Shown here: positions 34,400 to 43,510 of the stretch, in pieces | Layout of the letters: each line of letters opens with the position of its first letter | Numbering within the stretch: the first letter of the stretch is position 1 | Origin: Priestia iocasae | GTDB lineage: Bacteria > Bacillota > Bacilli > Bacillales > Bacillaceae_H | Assembly (NCBI RefSeq): GCF_016909075.1 | Contig: NZ_JAFBFC010000003.1 | Location: 186,001-250,000 of the forward strand | DNA: 64,000 nucleotides | Direction of reading: 5' to 3' | The notes under the pieces: generated by a model | The model's database searches: none | What the model was told of the DNA's origin: nothing | What the model saw: the letters and a program-made list of their open reading frames with translations, nothing else | Translations under genes and position numbers: made by a program

Positions 34400-35514
34400 G
34401 CGCCTTGCTCCTTTAAAATGGAGAGAAGTGTTTCAATGACATATGTTTGTTCTTCCATTGTAATGTTATTAAAAAATGGAAGAGCAAGTGAACGTTGTGC
34501 AAGCATTTCACTCACTGGAAAATCCCCTGTCTTTGTATTCAGCATATCTTGATAAAAAGATTGAAGATGAATGGATGGAAAGTATGGTTTTGTTTGCACA
34601 CCTTTTTCACTAAGCTTTGCCATTACTTCATCACGATTCACCTGATTTGGTAATAAAATCGGATAGACGAACCAGCTAATGGTGGCTGCTGGATGACATT
34701 GCAAGTGTGTTACAGGCACAGTATGCTTTTGAATAAGGGTATGATAGCGAGTTGCTGCCTGCTCACGCTTTGTTAAGATGTCTTGAATGCGCTCCATTTG
34801 TGCCACTCCGATAGCCGCATGCACATCTGATAATCGATAGTTATAGCCTAAACGCTCATGAACGAGCCATTCATTTTTGACACTTCTTCCTTGGTTACGA
34901 AGGCTCTTAGCCATTTCATAAATGTGTGTGTTATTCGTTACAAGCATGCCACCTTCACCCGTAGTCATTTGCTTATTGGGATAGAAAGCAAATACACTTA
35001 TATCTCCAAATGTTCCTGTATATTGGCCATTCCAAGTAGCACCAATGGATTCACATGCATCTTCAATCACTTTTAATTGATATCTGTTGGCAATATCCAT
35101 GATCTTTTCCATATTACATGGGTGCCCAAAGATATGAACGACTAAAATAGCTTTGGTTTTATCCGTAATAGCAGCTTCTATTAAATCTTCATTCATAACG
35201 GTTGTGTCAGGATGTACATCAACAAAAACAGGCTTTACTCCTTCAAAAAGCAAGCAATTGCTAGATGCAACAAAGCTATAAGGAGATGTAATGACCTCGT
35301 CTCCTGGCTTTAATCCCAATGATTTTACGGCAACATGCAAAGCACTTGTACCGCTATTCATAGCCACCGCATGTGAAATACGTAACCACTCTTCAAATTT
35401 TTGCTCAAATGCTCTGACTTTATCTCCTAAGCTTAAATTTCCTGACTTTAATACATCAGTTACATACTGAATTTCTAAATTGGTTATGTCAGGTTTTGAT
35501 AATGGAATCTGCAT
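34396..35514 (-). CDS. DegT/DnrJ/EryC1 aminotransferase (LegC/PglE type)
   Basis: 372 residues. PLP enzyme: SGTSALHVAV, ITSPYSFVASSNCLLF, DACESIGA and the lysine block FAFYPNKQMTTGEGGM. It converts the 4-keto sugar to the 4-amino sugar. I use the ATG 7 bp after AAGGAG; one 6 bp upstream is too close to the ribosome site. Precedes neuB with overlap. Confidence 0.9.
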   Translation of the reverse strand: MQIPLSKPDITNLEIQYVTDVLKSGNLSLGDKVRAFEQKFEEWLRISHAVAMNSGTSALHVAVKSLGLKPGDEVITSPYSFVASSNCLLFEGVKPVFVDVHPDTTVMNEDLIEAAITDKTKAILVVHIFGHPCNMEKIMDIANRYQLKVIEDACESIGATWNGQYTGTFGDISVFAFYPNKQMTTGEGGMLVTNNTHIYEMAKSLRNQGRSVKNEWLVHERLGYNYRLSDVHAAIGVAQMERIQDILTKREQAATRYHTLIQKHTVPVTHLQCHPAATISWFVYPILLPNQVNRDEVMAKLSEKGVQTKPYFPSIHLQSFYQDMLNTKTGDFPVSEMLAQRSLALPFFNNITMEEQTYVIETLLSILKEQGA

Positions 35515-35641
35515 TTTCATTCTCCTTACACGTTTGTCTTAATACGGACAACCAGGCAAACGCCCACTTCTGACTCATCATATGCATCCTTTTCGTAAGC
35601 GTGCTTCATCGCTTTTTTGTTTTCCGAGTAAAAAGGGGTAA

Positions 35642-36274
35642 TCATGAACGAATTTTGATTACTTTAGCAGGAACACCATATACTACGCTATAATCAGGAA
35701 TATCACTTACAACAACAGAGCCTGCACCTATTACACATTCACGCCCAACCTGAATATTAGGTCTGATACTCACACCCGTTCCGATATCTGTTTTTTGTCC
35801 AATGATTACTCCACCTGCCAAATGAGAGCCAGGTCCAACATTCACATAGTCACCAATGATACAATCATGATCGATTGTCGATCCTGTGTTAATAATGGTT
35901 CCTTGCCCGATACATGCACAGGCATTAACGATGGCTCCTGCATTGATAAACGTTCCTTTTTCAATTATGGAGGAACGACTTACAGTTGCTGTTTCGTGCA
36001 TCACAATAGGAGTATTGTGTTTATCTTCAATTAAATGTGTTAGTTTTTGTTCTCTTACATCTATCTGACCGATTGCTACATGCCACGCCTCTATCTCGTG
36101 CTTGTATGAGTTGATTACCTCTTCTTCATCAATCAGCGTTGTATAAAGGGAAAAGAAAGAATGTGCGGGTAATACTTGTGAAAAAAACACAAAAGAGGCG
36201 TCAGGAGTAACGGTTTGAATAGCTTCTACTACCACTTTACTGTGACCACCCGTTCCAACCACCCCCCACTTCAT
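35642..36274 (-). CDS. NeuD/PglD-type sugar O/N-acetyltransferase
   Basis: 210 residues: small N-terminal Rossmann part (GVVGTGGHSKVVVEAI) and a C-terminal left-handed beta-helix of hexapeptide repeats (about 95-205, for example TFINAGAIVNACACIGQGTIINTG). The PglD/LegH relatives N-acetylate the 4-amino group of UDP-4-amino-4,6-dideoxy-GlcNAc, giving UDP-diNAcBac. It overlaps the dehydratase gene by 4 bp. Confidence 0.87.
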   Translation of the reverse strand: MKWGVVGTGGHSKVVVEAIQTVTPDASFVFFSQVLPAHSFFSLYTTLIDEEEVINSYKHEIEAWHVAIGQIDVREQKLTHLIEDKHNTPIVMHETATVSRSSIIEKGTFINAGAIVNACACIGQGTIINTGSTIDHDCIIGDYVNVGPGSHLAGGVIIGQKTDIGTGVSIRPNIQVGRECVIGAGSVVVSDIPDYSVVYGVPAKVIKIRS

Positions 36275-37287
36275 GACTGATTAAGCTCTTCGATGATCAT
36301 TAACATTTCATGCTGTTGAATTGGATTCACCTGATCAGATCGATAATTCATCAAACTTGTTTTTCGGAACTTATTTTTAGGAAGCTCGTTGTTTGAAATG
36401 ACATACATGTCCTCTGTTTCATAAATTTGCGCAAGCTCAAATTCAAACGCTAATTCTTCATAGATTTTTTCTCCAGGTCGAGCTCCAATGACTTGAACCT
36501 TTGGTTTTTTCAATTGATGCTTTTTAGCAAATTCCATTAATGCTTTCACTAAATCTTCTAGCTTTAAAGCTTTCATTTTCAGAATATATGTTTCTCCACC
36601 TTCGGTATAATAGCCAGCTTTTACCGTTAATTGCACCGCTTCTTCTACGGACATAAAAAAACGAGTCATATTCATATCGGTAATCGTAAGTGCTTTGCCC
36701 GTTATTAGCTGTTCATAGAGAAGAGGAATGACCGAGCCTCTTGAGCCAATAACATTTCCAAAGCGAACGGAACAAAATTTTGTTTGATTGTTATTTAACT
36801 TCATGTTCGCTTGTTTAAAAAGCTTTTCTGTTAAAAGCTTTGTTGCCCCCATTGTATTTACCGGATTAACCGCTTTATCTGTACTAATGTTAATCACTTT
36901 TTTTACATTGTTTTTAATGGCTGCTTCAATGACGTTAATACTCCCTAGTACATTTGTTTTAATCGCTTCATCAGGATTTTCTTCACAAGTCGGAACTTGC
37001 TTTAAAGCAGCAGTGTGAAAGATGTAATCAACACCTCTTGTTACATATTCAATTCTTTGATAATCACGAATGTCTCCTATTAAGTAATAAATATGATGAA
37101 ATTGTTTAAAAGCTTGCTTCATCAAATATTGTTTACTGTCGTCTTTGCTGAACACAATGATTTTCTTTGGAGAATAGTTGACTAACTCACGAACAATTTT
37201 GCGGCCAATCGAGCCAGTGCCACCAGTTACTAGCACAACTTTATCTTGATAAAATTGCGCCATCTCTGTATCAATTTTTGCATACAT
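36271..37287 (-). CDS. UDP-GlcNAc 4,6-dehydratase (FlaA1/CapE/PglF-type, soluble)
   Basis: 338 residues, extended SDR of the Polysacc_synt_2 family: VLVTGGTGSIGRKIV, STDKAVNPVNTMGATK where the usual Tyr of YxxxK is Met, as in PglF/WbpM/CapE. It lacks the N-terminal membrane domain of PglF. First gene of the cluster and first step (UDP-GlcNAc to the 4-keto-6-deoxy sugar). C5 stereochemistry cannot be read from sequence. Ribosome site AGGAGGCTTTAT before ATG. Confidence 0.9.
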   Translation of the reverse strand: MYAKIDTEMAQFYQDKVVLVTGGTGSIGRKIVRELVNYSPKKIIVFSKDDSKQYLMKQAFKQFHHIYYLIGDIRDYQRIEYVTRGVDYIFHTAALKQVPTCEENPDEAIKTNVLGSINVIEAAIKNNVKKVINISTDKAVNPVNTMGATKLLTEKLFKQANMKLNNNQTKFCSVRFGNVIGSRGSVIPLLYEQLITGKALTITDMNMTRFFMSVEEAVQLTVKAGYYTEGGETYILKMKALKLEDLVKALMEFAKKHQLKKPKVQVIGARPGEKIYEELAFEFELAQIYETEDMYVISNNELPKNKFRKTSLMNYRSDQVNPIQQHEMLMIIEELNQS

Positions 37288-37427
37288 ATAAAGCCTCCTA
37301 ATCCATAATGCTAAGTAGTCTCTTTTATCATCATATGTTCTACTATTTAAAACGACTTAGTTCATCTCCCCATTTTTCTATTCATCTAATAAGCTATCCA
37401 CGTCTATGGAATTACTTGATGAGAAAA

Positions 37428-37690
37428 TTAAATAGATGACTTAAGTAGTTTGTGTAAATAGGAGGCAATTGATTTTGGAAAGTAGGAACAAGATTGTTTT
37501 TCAGTTACTAAAACAGCTGTCAAATGATTAACAGTATGCTCATAGATTGAAACACCATTTATTCCTACTAGAATTCTGATACCTACCTTATTAACTCCCG
37601 CTCCGTGACCTATCGCAACAAGATAGGATTGTCCATACATTCCAAAAGTTCCGATTAATCCTGTGGCTATAAGTAAGTTCCTTCTATAAT
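37428..37690 (-). pseudogene. Decayed LamG/concanavalin-like domain fragment
   Basis: A minus-strand open frame reads IGTFGMYGQSYLVAIGHGAG and then VGINGVSIYEHTVNHLTAVL, which resembles the LamG-type motif (VGTNGVSVYEH...LLVY) of Bacillus surface proteins. The similarity ends abruptly near 37480; in the next frame PPIYTNYLS resembles the motif's continuation (LYINGxLV), implying a frameshift. No start with a ribosome site. I read it as a gene remnant; recognition is from memory of the motif. Confidence 0.4.
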
Positions 37691-37696
37691 AAAAAG

Positions 37697-37740
37697 CCTA
37701 ACCACTCTATCCTACTTATCTAGGTTTAGGTGGAAAGGCT
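37697..37740 (-). terminator. Terminator of the Opp-like permease pair
   Basis: AAGCCT / AGGCTT arms with inner CCAC/GTGG pairing; minus strand continues TTTTTATTATAG. Confidence 0.6.
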
Positions 37741-37764
37741 TATCACTCTACACTTGGCTATTAG

Positions 37765-38694
37765 TTAATACCATCGTGTCTTTTTATATGTATGATCAAA
37801 ATGAAGCTGTAATCCTTTGGCCAACAAATGAAAAGTAAGGATTGCTACTACTAAAAAGCAAAGTGGCACAAATAACAAGTAGCTTTCTCCCCAATATAAA
37901 TAAGGCCTTGCTTGTCCGATTAATCCTGCCCACTCTTTCGTAATCGAAATATACAACTTTGAATCAGGTTGATAAATAGTACCTCCAACAAACAGATTAA
38001 ACAAGGCAAGCTGTCCCATCATCGTTAATGTGTACACAATCTCTAGTACGAATAAAAGTAAAAATTGAACGCGAAAATGTGGAAGAAAATGACGCCGAAT
38101 CAATCCCCATTTCGAAGCACCTAAAATGCGTGAAGCTTCAATAAACGGTTCCCTCTTCAATTGAATGGTTTTTTCACGAATTGAAGATGTTACACTCGGA
38201 ACCCCAATTAAAATCATGACAATCACAAATAAGCTAGTGAGTGTTAGAGGTGATAAAGTCGGGTTCATCGTAATTGGCAACAGTAGAAAATACACCACTA
38301 AGAAGCCTGGCACATATCCCCACATTTCTTCAAACGTCGTCCACCAGATCGGTTGCTTTTTACGTAACCCCATCATTAAGCCGATAAGCGCGCCTATCAC
38401 TACTTTTAGGGCAGCAACAATAAACGCCACAAAAATCGTATACCTCGCTCCGAAAAGCAGCATGGTCCATACATCGTATCCCCAACGATCTGTTCCAAGC
38501 CAATGATTGATGTCTTCAAACGGTGGTATCGGTGGCACAATCATTTTTGTTTCTCCATTCACAACTTCTGTATGAATCCCTACGTTATCCTCTAAGCTAT
38601 AAGGAGCCAATACTGGCCCAAAGATGGCGATGACAAGTAAAGCAGCTGTTAACGTAAGTCCTATGTACAATACGACATTTTTCTTTTTAATCAT
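37765..38694 (-). CDS. Opp/Dpp-type ABC permease, C subunit
   Basis: 309 residues from the ATG after AGAAGGTGTTCATTC; six membrane helices. The N-terminus (VLAPYSLEDNVG, then HWLGTDRWGYDVW) is typical of DppC/OppC permeases and the EAS...RRHFLP loop is the EAA-type contact for an ATPase. It overlaps the partner gene by 8 bp. No ATPase or binding protein gene is adjacent. Confidence 0.82.
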   Translation of the reverse strand: MIKKKNVVLYIGLTLTAALLVIAIFGPVLAPYSLEDNVGIHTEVVNGETKMIVPPIPPFEDINHWLGTDRWGYDVWTMLLFGARYTIFVAFIVAALKVVIGALIGLMMGLRKKQPIWWTTFEEMWGYVPGFLVVYFLLLPITMNPTLSPLTLTSLFVIVMILIGVPSVTSSIREKTIQLKREPFIEASRILGASKWGLIRRHFLPHFRVQFLLLFVLEIVYTLTMMGQLALFNLFVGGTIYQPDSKLYISITKEWAGLIGQARPYLYWGESYLLFVPLCFLVVAILTFHLLAKGLQLHFDHTYKKTRWY

Positions 38695-39532
38695 GAATGA
38701 ACACCTTCTCAAACAAAGATAGGAGCACCCGCAACAATAGATAGACGATAATACCGATAAGTGCAATCGCCATCAGTCCTACTGCTACTTTTTGAAATTG
38801 ATAATCTAAAAAAATAAACTTTGTCAGCCCGCTAATGTTAAATAAAAACTCCACGACAAACAAGCTACCAATTGTGAGCGAAACAACTTTTTTACAGTCT
38901 GCTAGTAACGAAGGTTTTAAGTTTGTGTATAAATGCTGCACATCGATATAATGCTTTGGTAGCCCTTTTGCTAAAGCGGTACGAACGTAATCTTCTGTTA
39001 GTAGCTCTTCATATTTTAATGAAATCATTTTCACTAAATAAATCGTCGGTGTAATGCTTAACGTAAGCATCGGAATCCAAATCGATAACGTTGGCTTTGT
39101 CGGTGATAAGCTAATTAAGCGAACGCCCGTTGCTCGGTAAAACTTTACGGCCATTAAAATGGCAAAAAAGACAAATACAAAATCTGGAATGACAGATAAC
39201 CCACTCATCACGTCTCTTACAATTTTTGATAAGATTGTGCGATTGATCAAGTATCCAAATAAAAAACTAATTGCAAATGCAAGCAGGACACTATATGTAA
39301 GTAACAAAAACGTGTTCGTCCCAAACGGAATGACATCACCTATAATCGAGCGCATCTCTGAACCAAGCTCATACTTCAGAAACATTTGTTCACTTATCGA
39401 AGATTGAATCACAGTAAGCGCACGGTTTGGAGAGAACACAATTGCGTTGTTCTCTACGCTAATTAGTAACGGAAAAATAGCCACTACAATGATAAATATC
39501 AGACTTAAAAACCCTCTCCACACAACTTTCAC
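38687..39532 (-). CDS. Opp/Dpp-type ABC permease, B subunit
   Basis: 281 residues, six membrane helices, with the EELLTEDYVRTALAKGLPKHYI coupling loop of DppB/OppB. Shorter than usual (about 310). It forms the transmembrane pair with the C subunit. Its ATPases and solute-binding protein must be encoded elsewhere, so the peptide or other substrate cannot be inferred. Confidence 0.8.
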   Translation of the reverse strand: MKVVWRGFLSLIFIIVVAIFPLLISVENNAIVFSPNRALTVIQSSISEQMFLKYELGSEMRSIIGDVIPFGTNTFLLLTYSVLLAFAISFLFGYLINRTILSKIVRDVMSGLSVIPDFVFVFFAILMAVKFYRATGVRLISLSPTKPTLSIWIPMLTLSITPTIYLVKMISLKYEELLTEDYVRTALAKGLPKHYIDVQHLYTNLKPSLLADCKKVVSLTIGSLFVVEFLFNISGLTKFIFLDYQFQKVAVGLMAIALIGIIVYLLLRVLLSLFEKVFIHD

Positions 39533-39601
39533 AAACCAAATCCCCCATTAAAGTAAAATTATTTCAATTATACCAAAAGTCAAACATTTCAACCTAAAAA
39601 A

Positions 39602-39655
39602 TAAACAGCCATGTCACTCTATTCATTGACTTTAATGAATAGACTAGACACGGCT
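39602..39655 (-). terminator. Terminator of the SDR gene at 39706
   Basis: Long imperfect stem (AGCCGTGTCTAGTCTATTCATT side against AATGAATAGAGTGACATGGCT), then TTTATTTTTTAG on the minus strand. Confidence 0.7.
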
Positions 39656-39705
39656 GCTTAACAACTAGTTACATATGAGTAATATTGTCTCTTTTCAACT
39701 CTCTT

Positions 39706-40497
39706 TTAAAGCGAACGTATAATTCCACCCTCAACACGTTGAGCGACTCCGTTAATGGCAGAAGCTTTATCAGATGATAGGAAGACAATGGTACTTGCTA
39801 CTTCTTCAACTGTAGCGAAGCGCTGAATGAGTGACGTTGGCTCGTTTACTTTGAAGTATTCATTTGTAAACGTCTCAAGGTCTTTTCCTTCCGCTTTCGC
39901 TGCACCTTCCATGTAATTCTCCACACCTTCTGTCCACGTTGGACCTGGCAATACGGAGTTGACTGTCACATTCTTTCCTTTTGTTAATTCCGCTAGTCCT
40001 CTTGATAAGCTAATAAGAGCTGTTTTTGTAACAGAGTACGGAATCATTTGTGGAAGAGGTTTTACACCTGCTTCACTTGCTAAGTTGATGACACGTCCAC
40101 TGTTACGTGCAATCATTTTCGGTAAAAAGTGACGAGATAAGCGAACAGCCGTCATGACGTTAACTTGAAAATACTCCATCCACTCGTCATCCGTCACGTC
40201 TTCAAAAGCTTTCACCTCAAAAAACGCTAAATTATTTATTAAAACATCAAGCTCACCAAGAGCATCGACTTTTTGAACAAACGTCTTGCTTTCTTCCGCA
40301 TTCGCTAAATCAGCTGCAATTCCATGCACGGTACCGAATGAAGAAAGCTCTTCAACTACTTTTGACACACGCTCTTCTGTACGACCATTAACAATGACCG
40401 TTGCCCCTTCTTGTAAAAAGGTTTTAGCCACTTCTTTTCCAATTCCACCTGTTGAGCCTGTGACTAATACTAACTTGTTTTGTAAGTTCAATTCCAT
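39706..40497 (-). CDS. Short-chain dehydrogenase/reductase
   Basis: 263 residues, classical SDR: VTGSTGGIGKEVAK cofactor motif, NNLAFFE (NNAG-equivalent) and catalytic YSVTK. NAD(P)-dependent oxidation or reduction of an alcohol/ketone; substrate unknown. Monocistronic, with a hairpin terminator. Confidence 0.85.
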   Translation of the reverse strand: MELNLQNKLVLVTGSTGGIGKEVAKTFLQEGATVIVNGRTEERVSKVVEELSSFGTVHGIAADLANAEESKTFVQKVDALGELDVLINNLAFFEVKAFEDVTDDEWMEYFQVNVMTAVRLSRHFLPKMIARNSGRVINLASEAGVKPLPQMIPYSVTKTALISLSRGLAELTKGKNVTVNSVLPGPTWTEGVENYMEGAAKAEGKDLETFTNEYFKVNEPTSLIQRFATVEEVASTIVFLSSDKASAINGVAQRVEGGIIRSL

Positions 40498-40626
40498 GTT
40501 CTTTCATTCCTTTTCAAGCAGATTATTTACACAGTATAGCTTACTCACCTTAGCGTAAGCTAGCTTTATGCTCAGTATTAATCCCTTCAATTATTAAACA
40601 GAGAGAAAGAATGAGTTCACATAAAC

Positions 40627-42102
40627 TTACTCAATACCACGTCTTAACCCGTAATACTCCAAATCGTATGCCACGGAACCATGAGCAAACAGTTTTATTC
40701 CTGCTTTCGATTCTTTTTGTGGGAATATGCGTGCAGTAAACACTGTACGTCCTCCATTTATATAGACCTCAATTATACTTTTATCCACAAAGATTCGTAC
40801 ATCAACCTTTTCAGTAGGTGTCCACGCTTCTGAACGAACCGTTCCATACTCGGTTGCATATTGAATTTTCATGCCTTCTCGATCTAATCGTACTTCTTGC
40901 TTTAATGTATCAAACGTTAAAAGAGTCGATTCTTCTTTACTTGAGAACAGCTCTAACCCAAACTCATTTGCATTTATATCTTTGAAGGTCATATCAATTT
41001 CATATGCATTGTTTGTTGCTTCATCGATGTAGGTTGTTTCACTTTCAAGCTTTCCTCTAAAATTCGCCGCGGCATCTCGTAGCTTCTTCAGCTCCTCTAC
41101 AGGCTTTTGAATAAGCTCATTTCCGTCTAATGCAAGCTCCCGAGGTAATGTTAGCGCATGAGCCCATTGATGCTCATCAGATGGATACGTAACGTCTGGG
41201 TTTCCAATCCATGAAAACATTAAACGGCGACCATGCTCATCTTCAAATGTTTGAGGAGCATAAAAATCAAAGCCTTTATCAATTTCACGATAATAGTCAA
41301 CATCAAATGTAAGCGTATCTAAATCAAATGATCCAACCGCATAAATGACATTATAAATGTTATGATAATTGTGACCTTCTGACTGAATGCCCTGTGGTGA
41401 GAATACAAAAATATCTTTTCCATCCAACTTAAAATAATCAGGACATTCCCACATATATCCGAAATCCTTTAATTTTGTTTTTACTTCTCCTTTAAACGTC
41501 CAACTCAATGCATCTGGTGATTCATAGACAATCAGTGCACCTGTTTCATTTTCACGCTGAGCCCCAAGCAGCATATAATATGTATCGTTTTCTTTCCATA
41601 CTTTGGGATCGCGAACGTGACCTGTATATCCATTCGGAACACCACGAACCGCTGGATTGTCAGCATACTTCTCAACAATTCCACCTTTATCTAAAAACGC
41701 CACACATTGATTGGCTGAACGTGAACCGTCTTCATACTTCACGTTTCCTGTATAAAATAAAAGCGCTTTGTCTTCTTTTACAATCGCTCCACCTGAGTAA
41801 GCACCATGTGACTCATACTCTTCTGTTGGTGTAATGGCGACAGGTAATCGCTCCCAGTTCACTAAGTCTGGTGACTTCACATGAGCCCAATGTTTCATTC
41901 CATGAATGGGTCCATATGGATACCATTGATAGAACACATGATATTCGCCATTAAAGTGAACAAGTCCATTTGGATCATTCATCAGTCCATATTCTGGGTA
42001 AATGTGATAAATAGGCTGCCAGCTATCTTTTTTAGCCATTTCTTTTAGCTTCTCTAGTTCTCCTGACCTTGCTTGTAAAATCGTACGATATGTTGATTCC
42101 AT
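40627..42102 (-). CDS. sacA: Sucrose-6-phosphate hydrolase (GH32)
   Basis: 491 residues from the ATG after GGAGGGATACATATA. GH32 motifs: NDPNG (Asp43 nucleophile), GHVRDPKVW (transition-state Asp) and WECPDYF (acid/base Glu), followed by a C-terminal beta-sandwich. No signal peptide, so it acts in the cytoplasm, cleaving sucrose-6-phosphate to glucose-6-phosphate and fructose. No PTS sucrose transporter is adjacent. A hairpin-T-run lies in its leader. Confidence 0.88.
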   Translation of the reverse strand: MESTYRTILQARSGELEKLKEMAKKDSWQPIYHIYPEYGLMNDPNGLVHFNGEYHVFYQWYPYGPIHGMKHWAHVKSPDLVNWERLPVAITPTEEYESHGAYSGGAIVKEDKALLFYTGNVKYEDGSRSANQCVAFLDKGGIVEKYADNPAVRGVPNGYTGHVRDPKVWKENDTYYMLLGAQRENETGALIVYESPDALSWTFKGEVKTKLKDFGYMWECPDYFKLDGKDIFVFSPQGIQSEGHNYHNIYNVIYAVGSFDLDTLTFDVDYYREIDKGFDFYAPQTFEDEHGRRLMFSWIGNPDVTYPSDEHQWAHALTLPRELALDGNELIQKPVEELKKLRDAAANFRGKLESETTYIDEATNNAYEIDMTFKDINANEFGLELFSSKEESTLLTFDTLKQEVRLDREGMKIQYATEYGTVRSEAWTPTEKVDVRIFVDKSIIEVYINGGRTVFTARIFPQKESKAGIKLFAHGSVAYDLEYYGLRRGIE

Positions 42103-42130
42103 TATATGTATCCCTCCAGCATGCTCCAAA

Positions 42131-42171
42131 CAAAAAAGGGAATCATTAACCCTTTAAGATTAACCTTCCCT
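42131..42171 (-). promoter_or_regulatory. Possible transcription attenuator in the sacA leader
   Basis: Minus strand: AAAGGG, 9-nt loop, CCCTTT and then TTTG, a compact terminator within the leader, 30 nt before the start codon. An upstream AGGGAA (42166-42171) can pair with the same TTCCCT, so mutually exclusive structures are possible. The upstream gene is divergent, so this hairpin can only act on sacA. Confidence 0.45.
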
Positions 42172-42204
42172 CTTTATCCATCATATAAAACTTTCGTAAA
42201 AATT

Positions 42205-42216
42205 ACCATGAACATG
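42205..42216. promoter_or_regulatory. Palindrome in the divergent sacA/42276 promoter region
   Basis: CCATGAACATGG, a perfect 12-bp palindrome flanked by TTA and ATAA, followed by a second inverted repeat GATAA-N9-TTATC (42216-42234). Candidate operator for a sucrose or LacI-type regulator; the protein is not encoded nearby. Confidence 0.4.
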
Positions 42217-42275
42217 GATAACAAAATGTATTATCCACAAAATAAAGTTATCATTATACTCAATTGGAGGATTAC

Positions 42276-42734
42276 ATGAACCAACTTATTTTATGGGCAC
42301 TTTTTCTTGCTCCATGGCTTCTCATCATTCCATTGAACACAGAGCGTGTCAAACGCTTTGTACCGGTCGGCTTGTTTTCTACCGTTCTTATTACAATTGT
42401 TTATCAGCTAGGCGAACGGTACGAGTGGTGGGTTTTAAAAGAAAACTTGTTCTTCTTAACAAATATGACGCCTTCTGTTTATGGACTTTTTATTGTCATG
42501 ACAATCATTGTATTCTATTTTACCTACCCAAGCTTTTGGCTCTATCTTATTGCTAATATTATACTTGATGTTTTACAAGTAGTGATACTCGGTAAACTTT
42601 TAGATCAAGTGAATTTATATGAACTAAAAAGCATGCCAGCGTACGGGATCTTTTTAATTGCACTGTTGATTTCACTTATAAATTACTTGTTTCAAAAGTG
42701 GCAGGACACCGCTTTTGATCACACGCGAACGTAA
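42276..42734 (+). CDS. Membrane protein, paralogue of the protein at 11698
   Basis: 152 residues, about five hydrophobic segments. Start ATG after TTGGAGGATTAC; a TTG 12 bp upstream is in frame but overlaps the ribosome site. Shares KRFVPVGLF and WWV with the protein at 11698-12198. Divergent from sacA. Function unknown. Confidence 0.7.
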   Translation: MNQLILWALFLAPWLLIIPLNTERVKRFVPVGLFSTVLITIVYQLGERYEWWVLKENLFFLTNMTPSVYGLFIVMTIIVFYFTYPSFWLYLIANIILDVLQVVILGKLLDQVNLYELKSMPAYGIFLIALLISLINYLFQKWQDTAFDHTRT

Positions 42735-42741
42735 CCAATCG

Positions 42742-42769
42742 AAGTGCCTTTATTCGGCACTTTTTTTCT
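42742..42769 (+). terminator. Terminator of the gene at 42276
   Basis: Stem AAGTGCC / GGCACTT, 7-nt loop, T-run of seven. Confidence 0.85.
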
Positions 42770-43029
42770 TTTGATGACGAAAATCTGTAAAGCCGTCGAA
42801 GCAACGTTGAACAACGATCAAATTCTTTTTTTATTTTTCTACACTTCTCGTGGAATTCTTGTCTTTTTCCACAAAATAAGAACCGTATTTATTTGAAAAA
42901 CGTCAAAAGAAGACGAAAAATATTCAGAATATTCAATTTCGAAAGAAGGTTTTTTTCTAAACGAGTCGAATAGTACTAGTTAAGAAATGACCCATTACGA
43001 TTTACATATTCAAAAAGGAGGAGTAACTC

Positions 43030-43506
43030 ATGACTGAACAAAATCAACCATTGAAAAAAGAAGAAACAAAGGAAGGTGTAAGAGGTAAAGGATTATTAGT
43101 TGGTACACTTGTTGGTAGTGTCCTCGGTGCTACAACCGCACTATTAGTCGCACCAAAGTCTGGTAAAGACCTTCGCGCTGATCTTCAAAAACAATCTAGT
43201 CAAGCACTTGAAAAAACGGCACAAGTAAAAGAATCCGTTGTCGAAAAGAGCCAAGAGCTTGCTTCTTCTGCGAAGCAACGAACGTCTCGTATACAAGAAT
43301 ACGTATCCGTTCAATCAAACCAAGTTATTGAAAAAGTGAAAAGCATTCGTAAGCCGAATCAAGAAGAAGTAGCAGAAGAACAACAACTAGAGGAAATTGA
43401 AGCAGGAATTGAACAAGAAGAACTTGTTGCACAAAAAGTAGAAGAAGATGATTCATTACTAGAAAGTGCAGCTACCCTTGAAGAAGAAGAAAAAGTAGAG
43501 AATTAA
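43030..43506 (+). CDS. YtxH-family protein
   Basis: 158 residues: one hydrophobic segment (LLVGTLVGSVLGATTALLVAP, about 20-40) followed by PKSGKDLRADL, the YtxH family signature, then a helical, highly charged region and an acidic glutamate-rich tail. Membrane- or surface-associated; members respond to stress or stationary phase. Strong ribosome site AAAAGGAGGAGTAACTC. I did not find a clear sigma-B site upstream. Confidence 0.85.
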   Translation: MTEQNQPLKKEETKEGVRGKGLLVGTLVGSVLGATTALLVAPKSGKDLRADLQKQSSQALEKTAQVKESVVEKSQELASSAKQRTSRIQEYVSVQSNQVIEKVKSIRKPNQEEVAEEQQLEEIEAGIEQEELVAQKVEEDDSLLESAATLEEEEKVEN

Positions 43507-43510
43507 TCAC

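Noticed and set aside
35521-35641. Short minus-strand frame (about 29 codons, starting MSQKWAFAWLSVLRQT) in the gap between the NeuD-like and aminotransferase genes
   Set aside because: It has an AAGGA site but overlaps the aminotransferase start, is very short and matches nothing I know; more likely a chance frame.
37340-37420. SigD or SigK promoter before the nonulosonate operon
   Set aside because: Only partial -10 matches (GATGATAA, CATATGATG) and wrong spacing to any -35.
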